NCBI GenBank assembly: GCA_021018995.1
Contig: CM037598.1
Coordinates: 74,976,671-75,040,670 of the forward strand
DNA: 64,000 bases
Source: Chloranthus sessilifolius
Lineage: Eukaryota; Streptophyta; Magnoliopsida; Chloranthales; Chloranthaceae
Direction: 5' to 3'
The notes under the pieces are model-generated. The model searched no databases. It worked only from the letters and a program-made list of their open reading frames with translations, and was not told the DNA's origin. The position numbers and the translations under genes are program-made. Below, piece by piece: positions 11,440 through 20,700 of this stretch. Every line of letters starts with the position of its first letter. Positions within the stretch are counted from its first letter, which is position 1.

Positions 11440-12831
11440 TTGTCTCGAATTATTGTTGAAAAATCTGAGGATCTGATTTCAATTTTGGAAAGTTTTCCTG
11501 ATGAACAATTACTCGCTGTTAAAAATCTACCATGGTATGCAGATCTGGTTAATTATTTAGTGACAGATCAGATACTTGAGCATTGGAATAAAAATGAGAA
11601 AGCTATCTTTCTAGCACGAGCCAAGCATTACTTCTTTAAGGACCCGTACCTGTTCAAATATTGTGCTGATCAAATCATCAGAAGGTGCATTCCAGAACAG
11701 GAGCAGTCAAAAATCATATCATTCTGTCATGAGTTGTCCTGTGGAGGACATTTTAGCTCAAGGAAGACTGCAACGAAGATTTTCCAATGTGGATTTTACT
11801 GGCCAACAGTCTTTAAAGATTGTCATCAGCACTGCATTTCATGCAGTAATTATCAAATGCTAGGCAGAATTTCAAAAAGAAATATGATGCCTTTAAATCC
11901 AATCCTAGAAGTTGAACTGTTTGACGTATGGGGAATAGACTTCATGGGCCCATTCCCCAATTCTTTTGGAAATTTATACGTCTTAGTTGCAATGGACTAT
12001 GTCTCAAAGTGGGTGGAAGCACTGGCCTGTAAAACTAATGACCATAGAGTAGTGGCTAAGTTTCTTAAAAATGAGTTATTTCCAAGATTTGGTACTCCAC
12101 GTGTGATTATTAGTGACGGTGGAAAGCACTTTTGTAATAAAGCTTTCGCTTTGCTGATGAAGAAGTATGGGATCACACACAGAGTGGCTATACCATACCA
12201 CCCTCAAACTAGTGGACAATTCGAAGTTTCAAATCGAGAAATCAAACGTATTCTAGAGAAAACGATAAGGCCCAATCGGAAGGATTGGTCGTTGAAATTA
12301 AACGACGCACTCTAGGCATATCGGACAGCGTTCAAGGCCCCCATAGGAATGTCTCCCTATCGAATGGTCTTTGGCAAGGGTTGTCATTTACCTGTTGAAT
12401 TGGAGCATCGGGCCTATTGGGCTGTTAAGTCTTTGAACTTCGATTTGCACAAAGCTGGGGAGAAGCGAAAATTGGACATTACAGAATTAGAGGAAGTGAG
12501 AGCTGATGCATATGAGTGTGCCAGATCTTACAAAGACCGCATGAAGCGTGTTCATGATCCATCTATTTTGAGGAAATCATTCACTGTGGGACAGAAGGTG
12601 TTATTGTATGACTCAAGATTACATTTGTTCCCCGGTAAGCTCAAAACCCGATGGAGCGGTCCTTTCTTGGTAAATCAAATATTTTCAAACGGGGCAGTTG
12701 AGCTATGCAATTTGCGAAATGAAAGTACGTTTCGAGTCAACGGGCAACGGGTAAAACCGTTTTTGGAAAATTATATTAACAAGATTGATGAACTTGTGTT
12801 GAGAAATCCCGATCAATCGGGATCAAACTGA
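11440..12831 (+). pseudogene. Athila-like integrase
   Basis: The zinc-binding HHCC region is visible (CHELSCGGH.., CHQHCISC). It is followed by the catalytic core with the first Asp in WGIDFMGPF, the second in IISDGGKHF and the Glu in [13 protein letters not shown] at 12313 falls at the usual Trp of the ALWAYRT block. The C-terminal domain continues to 12831 ([27 protein letters not shown]), with no chromodomain. The polyprotein ends at the TGA after 12828. Integrase would join the cDNA ends to host DNA; the target duplication of 5 bp fits Gypsy integrases. Confidence 0.88.
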
Positions 12832-12944
12832 AAATTTTGAAATGTCGGGCTAGCGACGTTAAACTTAGCGCTTCTTGGGAGGCATCCCATGTTGTTTTCA
12901 GTGATTTACACTTTCGAAAAAAAAAAAAAAAAAATTTGAATTCG

Positions 12945-13266
12945 GTCGATCGATCACCTATAAGACAAATGTCGATCGATCGACCTAAACAGTCGATCGA
13001 TCGTCAATTGAATGTGGGCATTAATCACTGCGCCAATTTTTTATTATTATTATTTTTTTTTAAATTTGTCTTTATGAGTCGAACGATCGCTCTTCTTGGT
13101 TGATGGATCGACTCTACACATTGAAAATTGAATTCAAGGTCGTGTCAGTTCCAATTCTGCATGCGCCGACGTCGATCGATCGACATTTATTAGGGCATCG
13201 CGCTTTGATTGCGCGTCTTTTTAACGCCTCTGTCGATCAATCGACATATACATGTCGATCGATTGA
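12945..13266. repeat. Palindrome array B3 between pol and ORF3
   Basis: Sites start at 12945, 12972, 12993, about 13172, 13232 and 13255. Neighbouring spacings are 21-27 bp where they are paired. The sequence is otherwise non-coding. Short open frames here are only translations of the palindromes (RSIDR-like). Confidence 0.85.
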
Positions 13267-13402
13267 CCTATATGTCGTGTCCGAACAGAGGGGGTGCCTT
13301 TGTGTTTATTTAAAGGACCGAGCGTCTCTCATTTTCCACATCCCCTTCAGCATTGGAAGTTCTCTGCAGAGGTCTCTGACATTCTTTCTGACATTCTTTG
13401 TG

Positions 13403-14524
13403 ATGGCGTCATCCTCTTCTGCCAGACTTCCGTAGCGTCCTGATGGCATTTTTCGAGAACGACCCAAAGGTCATTTTGCCACCAAGGAGATGTCCTCTGA
13501 ATACACTTACGATCTACCGGCATTCCAAGCAATGCCCGAGTGCGCCATCTCTCTTGCGTACATTGCTGCTCTCAACCTTCATTTCTTGATGAATCCACCT
13601 GATATCAACATCTCAAAGCGGGTCGTCCGCTTGTTTTATCAAAACATGGTTTGGGTGGCTGCCTCAACCATAACCAATGAGGCGGCCCATTTCACCGTTT
13701 CCATCGATGGTTGGAAGCGGAAAATCTATCTGCGCATGATCGCGGATGTATTTGGAATCATTGATGAGCGACCAATGGATCACCCACTTGGTGAAGAACT
13801 CGACGTTGAGCATGGCCCAATGATCGATGATATGTGCAATGGTGTCTATGCTGCCAGAGGAATTGCTACTAAACGATTGGCTCTCCCGCGCGACATTCTA
13901 CTTTGGGACATCATCGTTTCCTGTAGTCTATGTCCACGAGGACATACCTCTGAAAGAACTGGACCTCGGGTGAAGGCCCTATATGGTGGCTACAAGCGCT
14001 CGTGGTTGAACATCCCATGGTTTTTGCACTATTCAATGTGGCGATGCCACGATGAAATTGTTAACCCTCCTACTGGTGATGCTGCCCTCATCTACTTCCC
14101 TCATCTGGTGATGCAACTTCTACATCACCTTGATTTCCCTTTTTATCTTGATGATAATATTGGGAACTTGACATTCTATCGCTATGGGCCGTCATAGTGG
14201 AATCGGAGCATGCGTATGTTGGGCAATGTGGATGCACCACCTGCAACCCATGCCCGTCAACGCCGTCGAGTGCACCATGAAGAGGCTGCCGCAGAAACGG
14301 AACAAGCACCCGAGCCACCCCGCAATGAGGGAATCTCCCTCGAACTAATGCAGGCTCATATCAACTCTTTGATCGATGAGCAACAGCGGCAATATAATCA
14401 CAATCTCCGTCGTAGCCGATATGATCAGTCATTTATGCATCAGTTGGGTCAACACCTGTGGCCCGATGGCTATGACGAGATGAGGGCTCGTGCACGACAA
14501 GCAGAAGAAGAAGATGATGATTAG
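13403..14524 (+). pseudogene. ORF3: accessory protein resembling the 'putative plant transposon protein' family
   Basis: One frame runs from ATG 13403 (MASSSSARLP) to 14524, interrupted only by TAG near 13433 and TAG at 14195. The central part has a hydrophobic SISLAYIAALNLHFLMNPPDI start, then KRVVRLFYQN and VSIDGWKRKIYLRMIADVFGI, then a Cys/Trp-containing segment. The C-terminus is helical, Gln/Arg-rich and ends in acidic residues. The pattern V-x-R-x-FY followed by a short strand-like motif and a leucine-rich helix recalls the plant transposon-associated domain often predicted next to Gypsy elements. A related ORF occurs in the chromovirus at 34240-35802. Function is not known; I infer a nucleic-acid or regulatory role only from its position. 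Confidence 0.65.
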
Positions 14525-15117
14525 GATTAGGATTTCTTTTTGCGTTATTTGTATTAATCTATTTTTCTTTGATTTCTTAGTATCTTAGGACTAGATTTTA
14601 CTTTTCATCTTTATTAGGTTTATAAAAATATTGTATTAAAAAATAATAAATAAATAAATAATCAATAAAAATATCGAAAAATCTTCTCTTAATTTCTGCG
14701 TCAATAATGTCAGTCGATCAATCGACCATTCATGGTCGATCGATCGACTTTGCAAAATTATTTTTGATGATTCTGTTTGGATTCATCTGTCGATCGATCG
14801 ACCAAGAAAGGTCGATCAATTGCGCTTATAAAAAGTCAACTTCCGTTGACTGGATTAGTCGATCAATCGACCCCTTTTTGGTCGATCGATCGACTACTCG
14901 GCATTAAAAAAAAAAAAAAAAATTAGAAAAAAATAGGACGAGCAATACACTCCGTTGAACTTTTCTTTTTAGTAGTTTAATTCTTTTAGGAGTCTTTGTT
15001 TTCCTTCGTAGAACTCTTTCGGCCATTCTCAAACACTCCTTTTCTATTTATACCAAACTCCCTGGATCATTGCTTCCATCATTTTTTCGTCCACCCCCTC
15101 CTTCTCATATTTCTTTA
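14525..15117. other. Spacer between ORF3 and ORF4 with palindrome array B4
   Basis: AT-rich, non-coding. Palindromes start at 14714, 14736, 14790, 14812, 14859 and 14882, three pairs at 22, 22 and 23 bp. The stretch just before ORF4 (15038-15117) is pyrimidine-rich. Confidence 0.75.
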
Positions 15118-15654
15118 ATGGCCGGCAAAACTTACTTCACAAGGTTTACTCTAAGGAAGATGGATGAACCAGCAAGGAAACGAGAACGGATTTCGGGAAC
15201 ACACCCTCCGTTGGATCTCACCAACGTTAATGTGGTCGATCTGGACCCCATCCCTGTTCCATTGTGGGAAGAGCCAGCACGTAAAAGAGTGAATCGTTCC
15301 GTCAAATCCACCCCATCCTTCTCCATCGATATCGAGATGATTGATTTGGATGCGCTTCCGTCACCGCCCCTTATCCCAAATTCACCATCTATACCACCAC
15401 CTACTCCATTGGCTGCTTTAATCCCTAAATCAATTCCCAAGGAGGTTATTGATCTCATACCGATTGAGACTTGGGCGAAATGGTATCCGGCTCCAACACT
15501 TCGGGATCTGACCTCGAGTAGTACGCCAAACCCTTCACCACCACCGCCGGATGTGATTCCTGCTTCCTTAAATCCGAGGAGGATCACCACTGCAATGTGG
15601 GATTTCGCGTTTCCCAAGCCAAAGCCAAGAGAGTGGACCGACGCGGATGTTTGA
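15118..15654 (+). CDS. ORF4: intact proline-rich accessory protein, unknown
   Basis: From the ATG at 15118 (MAGKTYFTRFTLRKMDEP) an uninterrupted frame of 178 residues runs to TGA at 15654. It is the only sizeable frame of the element without a stop or frameshift. Two repeated EPARKR boxes (about residues 16-21 and 51-56) look like short basic patches and could serve in nuclear import. Two VDLDPIPVP / IDLDALPSPP segments follow each of them, then a proline-rich middle and a C-terminus rich in Trp and Pro (TTAMWDFAFPKPKPREW). No catalytic motif, membrane segment or zinc finger is seen. I do not recognise the family. It could be an accessory protein or a chance frame in a low-complexity region. 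Confidence 0.5.
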   Translation: MAGKTYFTRFTLRKMDEPARKRERISGTHPPLDLTNVNVVDLDPIPVPLWEEPARKRVNRSVKSTPSFSIDIEMIDLDALPSPPLIPNSPSIPPPTPLAALIPKSIPKEVIDLIPIETWAKWYPAPTLRDLTSSSTPNPSPPPPDVIPASLNPRRITTAMWDFAFPKPKPREWTDADV

Positions 15655-15892
15655 GTGTCGAAATCAAAGAGTTTTTTCGGATGTTCTACGAAGTTTAGGA
15701 TATTTTAGGATGTTTAGGATTAAATTTTTAGATGTTATTTTCTGTTCTTAGGTAGCTTTAGGATTTCCCTTTTTTTTTTTGGATTGAAAAAAAAAAGTAA
15801 TTTCTAATAATTTTCTTCAATCAATTTTATTTCAGTTTCACTTATGCGTCTCACTTCCTTTGCCTGTTTGGTCTTTGAGTATTTTTCATTGC

Positions 15893-15958
15893 AGGTTTGG
15901 GGGTGCCCCCGTTAATTTTGGTCCAATGAGGACATTGCACAAACTAGGTTTGGGGGTG
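15893..15958 (+). other. Two internal polypurine-tract-like copies
   Basis: AGGTTTGGGGGTG occurs at 15893-15905 and 15946-15958. The terminal tract just before the 3' LTR is AGGTTTGGGGGTA (17715-17727). All three share the same 12 bases. Confidence 0.75.
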
Positions 15959-16008
15959 TAGTCTCTCTTACATTTTGAAAAATAAAAAATAAAAAAAATC
16001 AGATTTGG

Positions 16009-16063
16009 TCGATCAATCGACCCTTCTTGGTTGATCAATCGACTCTCTTGGTCGATCGATCGA
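16009..16063. repeat. Palindrome array B5
   Basis: Three sites start at 16009, 16031 and 16052 (spacing 22 and 21 bp), directly after the internal polypurine-like copies. Confidence 0.88.
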
Positions 16064-17714
16064 CTGAGCACAGTGATGTTTTGTGTGGAATTTAAAAATT
16101 GATAAATTATCTGATCTAAAATGAATATTAAATGCAATTTCGTTTCATTGTTCTTAGGAGAGAAGAGCTAAGGTGAAATTGACATATAAATCTTAAACCC
16201 GCTCTTGAGGAGTTTTTGATGTTTGATTCAGTTCAAAGAGTTTAAATCATGAAAATTTATCAAAATTGTGAACTGTAAGGATTTTAGTGGAGATTAAAAT
16301 CCGGTGAGCTTTAGCGCCAATTTTCCGTCCTTGATGAGTGCTTAAATAAACTCGAAGTTATCTTTGAATACGAATTATTCTTGCATAAGCTCATACATTT
16401 TATTTTGACTTGTGACTTTGTATGACATTAAATTTATATTATTGTACTATAACATATCATAAGTTTGCTCAAGACAAATAGGCAGAGTTACCATCTTTTG
16501 AGGGCGTGATTGAAGGCCATCATTGGCTCGTTTGTGCTTAAAATACTCCACCTCATATAAATTTATCCTTCTAGTACCCCTTTGAGCCTATTAAAAAATT
16601 TACCTTTATATATTCTTTGATAAGCCACGTTAACCTTTACCCCTTCACCATTTCTGAAAACTCAACCTTACCCCTCTTATTTCTGAGAAATTAGGAACGA
16701 GGGATGAGAGTGAGTGAAAAGAGAGTAAGTGGAGAGATACCGAGTTGTGATGTTTACTGAGAGTGTATGACAAAAATATTAAAAAAAAAAGAGGAGAAAA
16801 AGAAAAAGAAAATTTGAAAAAGAATGAAAAATATGAGGTGCTGTAAGAAGATGAAATTCAAAAGAAGGTTGAGAAAAATAGTGAGAGATTACGAAAAAAA
16901 AAAAAAGGAGAAAAGAGAAATAGAAGAGTCAAAAGTTAGTTTTATATTCCAATTTCTCAGAAATTTTGAATCCCAACTTCCATTTCTTTCTTACCCTTAC
17001 CTAAGCCCCATTATAACCCTATAAAAGACCTTCATGATCCGATCTTGCATTGGTAATTGCCTAGTGGAGAGCAAATATGTGATACCTATGGAACTTGATA
17101 TGACATGCTTAGAATATACAAGTATCTGTTCTTATGAAATTTATCTTTGTTCATTGATTACATCGTGTTTCACTTATCATGTGAGACCTTTTTGCTTGCT
17201 TTGTATTGATCTCTCACATGTGTGCGAAAACTTACCCATCATCAGAGTGATTTTAGTTTGAGAAGTATACTTATTGTGAGGTTTGAATCAAAGCAAAAAT
17301 CTATGCAGTTCACAAATAAGATAAATTCTCAAATAAAAATTATTTGATATGATGACCACATTGAAACATCTAAAGATGGGCGAAAAAAATTTATCTGTAA
17401 ATTGAAGCATTAGTTTAGCTTAACAAACCATCAATGGAAATGACATGGCATGCATAGTACTTGTGGAAGAAATGCATAATGAGATCAATTAATAAATTCC
17501 ACATAAATTAATGCCTTGAAGTTTGTGGGTAACTTCACTGAAAACCCTTAGGAGACAAAACTCCTCCACTAGGGATCACCCAGCGGTTTAAAGGCTTGTT
17601 GCATATGCTAAATGCAATCGTGCTCCCTACGAAAGTGGCATTTATTTTCTTAGGTTGTTAGTTTATTTTTCAGTTTTATTTATCTTCTCCTTTGCTCGAG
17701 GACTAGCAAAGTGT
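16064..17714 (+). other. Athila-like 3' non-coding tail
   Basis: No gene is seen. The stretch holds poly-A/GA-rich tracts around 16770-16925 and the block CTCGAGGACTAGCAAAGTG just before the polypurine tract, a sequence style common at the 3' end of Athila/Tat elements. Open frames at 16824-17261 are short and featureless. Confidence 0.6.
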
Positions 17715-17727
17715 AGGTTTGGGGGTA
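17715..17727 (+). other. Polypurine tract of the Athila-like element
   Basis: AGGTTTGGGGGTA directly abuts the 3' LTR start TGATGTG at 17728. It would prime plus-strand DNA synthesis. Confidence 0.85.
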
Positions 17728-19245
17728 TGATGTGCAGTAAAATATGATGATATTTTACCCCTAAAGACCTATATCTAGCTACCCGATGAAAGCCATTTAA
17801 TATGTTTTATATAGTTTTAGTGATTTACAGGTCGGGAGATGCGTTGAGCATGAAATAACCCAAAAGTTCATAATATAACATCAAATTCGTGCTACAATGG
17901 ATCATTCGAAACGTATCCCGACTTCGAGCTCAATTTGAACCTTCAATACGTCAGATTCAGAAAATTATCAAAACACAAACGTTGTAGAGCTCGTCGTTAG
18001 CTTTCCAACTCCGCAAGCATCGCCTTAATCTGACTTCGAGATAGAAAGTTATGGCTGAAATATCGAGGTAGTGTCTGATGTAAAGTGTAGCGGGAGTTCA
18101 CGAAAATCTGGGAAGTCGATTGATTGACCCTTTTTGGTCGATCGATCGACCTAATCCGGAAGATTTGAAATTTCTAAAACAGAATCTGATATGGTCGATC
18201 GACCGACCCTCTTTAGTCGATCAATCGACCAAGTTTGAATTTGAGTTCGGAATTGTCTTTGGCCGCGAGAATCTCGGTACTCTTTTCACGGAATAAAATC
18301 TTGGATTCAATGAGGAAAAAGCGGCTTCTATTTTGGCAATTAGGGGGAAATATATTCTTGGAGATATATTCATTCGGAGAGCCTTCTGTTTTAGAGAGTT
18401 TTTATTATTTATTTCTTTTCTGCATTCTTCTGTTTTAGTTCTCTGCATTTTAAAGTGTAAGGGCATTGAGTCCCAGTTTTTTGAACTATCTTTTTATTAT
18501 TTATTTTTGAGAAGGAAGATAAGTCTTAGTTTTCTTATTTGGATCCACTTTCAAGAAGGAGGTGTACGTGCTTTGGATTAAAGCTTTCGTGAATTTTTGT
18601 GGATAATTCTTTACGGTATTTTAATGGCATTTTCAACTTCTGCATTTATTTTATTACTTATTTCAATTATGTGTGGCTAGTTTCATTAAGGATGGGGATC
18701 TAATGAACCCCATCCGAGGTATTCATTTATATTAATATAAATCTGTGTGATTGAGATGTCAGATACTTTTTAAGACCCTAATATTCATTGAAAATGATGA
18801 AATCATTATTTCAGTCTGAGATCTAGGAGCTAATCATGCCCTATGATTTCAGATCTGCAATAATGATTTTATCATAATTATACCCATCTCGGGGTGAAGT
18901 TTTACTGTCATTTGAGGTGTGAGCGTTAATCACACACTCATGGGGTGTTAATTATACATCTCCTTGATCTTTGATTGATGGTGTGACTTTATCCCAGTGG
19001 TGAGTTCCAATCACTATCTGAGGTGTGGGTGTTAATCACACACTCATGGGATGTTAATCATACATCTCCTTGATCTTAGATCGTACTTTGGAAATTATCT
19101 TGGAGATTGGGTTCTAAATGTTGTCCGAGGTGTGAGTGTTAATCATACACTCATGGGATGTTAATCATACATCTCCGTGATCTCAGATCTATATTTTAGA
19201 ACTCACGTGTGTATGGGGCAGTGCTTCTTTTGAGAAATCTGTTAA
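17728..19245 (+). repeat. Athila-like 3' LTR, direct part
   Basis: It aligns with 4835-6350 of the 5' LTR with scattered substitutions, including the four palindromes at the same spacing and the three-unit minisatellite. It stops about 316 bp short of the LTR end, at ..GAGAAATCTGTTAA. Confidence 0.92.
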
Positions 19246-19458
19246 GTTCAAATTGAGTTCCAAGTCGGGATAAGTTCCGAATGATCCAAGGTAGCACGAA
19301 TTTGACGTTATATTCTGAACTTTTGGGTTATTTCATGCTCAACGCATCTCCCGACCTGTAAATCACTAAAACTATATAAAACATGTTAAATGGCTTTCAT
19401 CGGGTATCTAGATGTAGGTCTTTAGGAGTGAAATATTATCATATTTCACTACACATCA
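19246..19458 (-). repeat. Inverted LTR-start fragment forming the right end of the element
   Basis: Read on the minus strand it starts TGATGTGTAGTG at 19458 and matches 4835-5047 of the 5' LTR for 213 bp. The junction with the direct LTR has only two or three bases of shared sequence. Its outer end is exactly flanked by the second GGCGG. Both ends of the inserted unit therefore carry the same LTR terminus in inverted orientation. Confidence 0.9.
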
Positions 19459-19463
19459 GGCGG

Positions 19464-19550
19464 ACTCGGGCCTGTAGCATAATGGAAGGTTGACAATATT
19501 GCAACCTCAAAGTTGTAGGTTCGAGACCACCTTAACGAAGAAAGAAAATG
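19464..19550 (+). repeat. tRNA-like promoter boxes, SINE-like head
   Basis: TAGCATAATGG at 19475-19485 fits the pol III A box and GGTTCGAGACC at 19518-19528 fits the B box, 43 bp apart. No cloverleaf with a CCA-less acceptor end could be drawn, so this is a SINE-like or tRNA-derived relic, not a working tRNA. The Athila-like element landed at its 5' edge. Confidence 0.5.
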
Positions 19551-19639
19551 CATAGAGAACAATAGTTAACAAAGTTGAAGCCTCTCTGATTCAAAGTAAT
19601 AAGATTCAAAATGTGATCCCAGGCACCGGACCAACAAAA

Positions 19640-19990
19640 AAACTTAACATTGCAAGATGTTAAGCTTCCATAACGCTATCAAAGGTTGAAATATCAGGAG
19701 ACGACGCGAGAATAGATAAGTATTTGGGGTCAGCATTGCGAGTCTTATTTCTCCACTTGTTTCTTATCAGCACTAAGTTCTCTATAATTCTGCAATCCTT
19801 TATATCTCTTCTCACGGCTACCCTCCAAGTCATGACAGGGTCTTCCTCTTCTACTTCCTTGTGTTCGTAGCGCCTCGACGCTTTGTATAAAGTCAGTTTT
19901 ATACATCCGACGAATATGTCCTAATCATCTCAAACGACATTCTGTCATTTTTTCCTTGGTAAGTGTCACTCTCAAATTTTCTTTCATTTG
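19640..19990 (-). pseudogene. LINE 3' fragment (C-terminal part of a reverse-transcriptase ORF)
   Basis: On the minus strand the segment resembles the C-terminal motif of plant LINE ORF2: KMTECRLR followed by a stop and LGHIRRM near 19955-19910, then, after a frame change, TWRVAVRRDIKDCRI. The stop falls where Trp is usual (TGG to TGA). It is a short, dead 5'-truncated copy. Confidence 0.6.
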
Positions 19991-20420
19991 CAGAGTCAAA
20001 ATGAACTTCTAACTCACTTGATTTTAAGCTTGCCCGTTGCACGAATTCCTTCGTGTTTTATTACTTGCCTCTATAATCTCAATCTTTCCATTTTGAAAAT
20101 GTAACCATATTCAGCTCCTCTTTTATGTACTCTACCCGATCAACATTAATCCCCTATCAAATTTGTTTTCGGATTATACCTTCTGTTTTTTTCAATTGTT
20201 TTATTACAAGATGGACTAAAGTCACTAAACCATGCATATGCAAGCTCATTGAATCTGTCACCACTAAAGGTATATGGATCTAATGTGTGTTAAAAGTCTC
20301 GGTAGACAATTGGAAGATGAGAATTCAACGAGTAGCTTGTAGAAGACTTGGAAAAACCACATAAAGGGTTAAGACAAATGTCACCTCGAGAATCATGCAG
20401 TTTTAAAATTTTGAAGGTCT
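19991..20420. other. Non-coding stretch before the CACTA element
   Basis: No gene or clear repeat is seen. It ends at the CACTA target site AGA (20421-20423). Confidence 0.5.
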
Positions 20421-20435
20421 AGACACTACAAAAAA

Positions 20436-20700
20436 AAAGACTTTTGGAGACCGTTATTAGAGACGGCTTTTCGAAGCCGTCTCCAATAACCACTTATTGA
20501 AGACGGCCATCCAAAAGCTGTCTTGAATGCTTTTATCAGAGACGGCTAAAGCCGTCTCCCTCTATAAAATAACATATAGAGAGACCTTCTCCATAAGGTT
20601 CACTTCATGTATAGGTTGATGAAAACTTTAGAGACTATATGAAAAGTCGTCTCTAAAAGTCTCCTTAACACCAATAGAGACTTCAACCTGTCTCGGTTAG
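20436..20700. repeat. CACTA left subterminal repeats
   Basis: Multiple copies of GGAGACNG / GAGACGGCTTTT and the inverse GCCGTCTCCAATAA occur within 260 bp of the left end. In CACTA elements such repeats are transposase binding sites. Confidence 0.85.

Larger units (their letters stand above)
4835..19458 (+). mobile_element. Athila-like Ty3/Gypsy retrotransposon, 14.6 kb, with aberrant right end
   Basis: The unit is bounded by GGCGG at 4830-4834 and again at 19459-19463, a 5-bp target duplication. Order: 5' LTR, tRNA-Asp primer site, gag, protease, RT-RNase H, integrase, two accessory ORFs, long 3' non-coding tail, polypurine tract, 3' LTR. The tRNA-Asp primer, the ..VCIDYRKLN.. RT style, the long LTRs and the ORFs beyond integrase fit the Athila/Tat side of Gypsy. 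gag-pol carries about ten stops and at least two frameshifts, so the copy is dead. The 3' LTR ends in 213 bp of inverted LTR-start sequence, exactly up to the target duplication. Confidence 0.9.

Noticed and set aside
14707..14907. Open frame with repeated RSIDR/RSIDQ residues as a repeat protein.
   Set aside because: It is a translation of the TCGATCGATCGA arrays in non-coding spacer; other frames give similar products.
15132..15617. 161-codon frame on the minus strand opposite ORF4.
   Set aside because: Shadow frame; Gly/Ser composition mirrors the Pro-rich plus strand frame.
19475..19528. A functional tRNA gene.
   Set aside because: A and B boxes are present but no acceptor stem or anticodon arm can be drawn with confidence.
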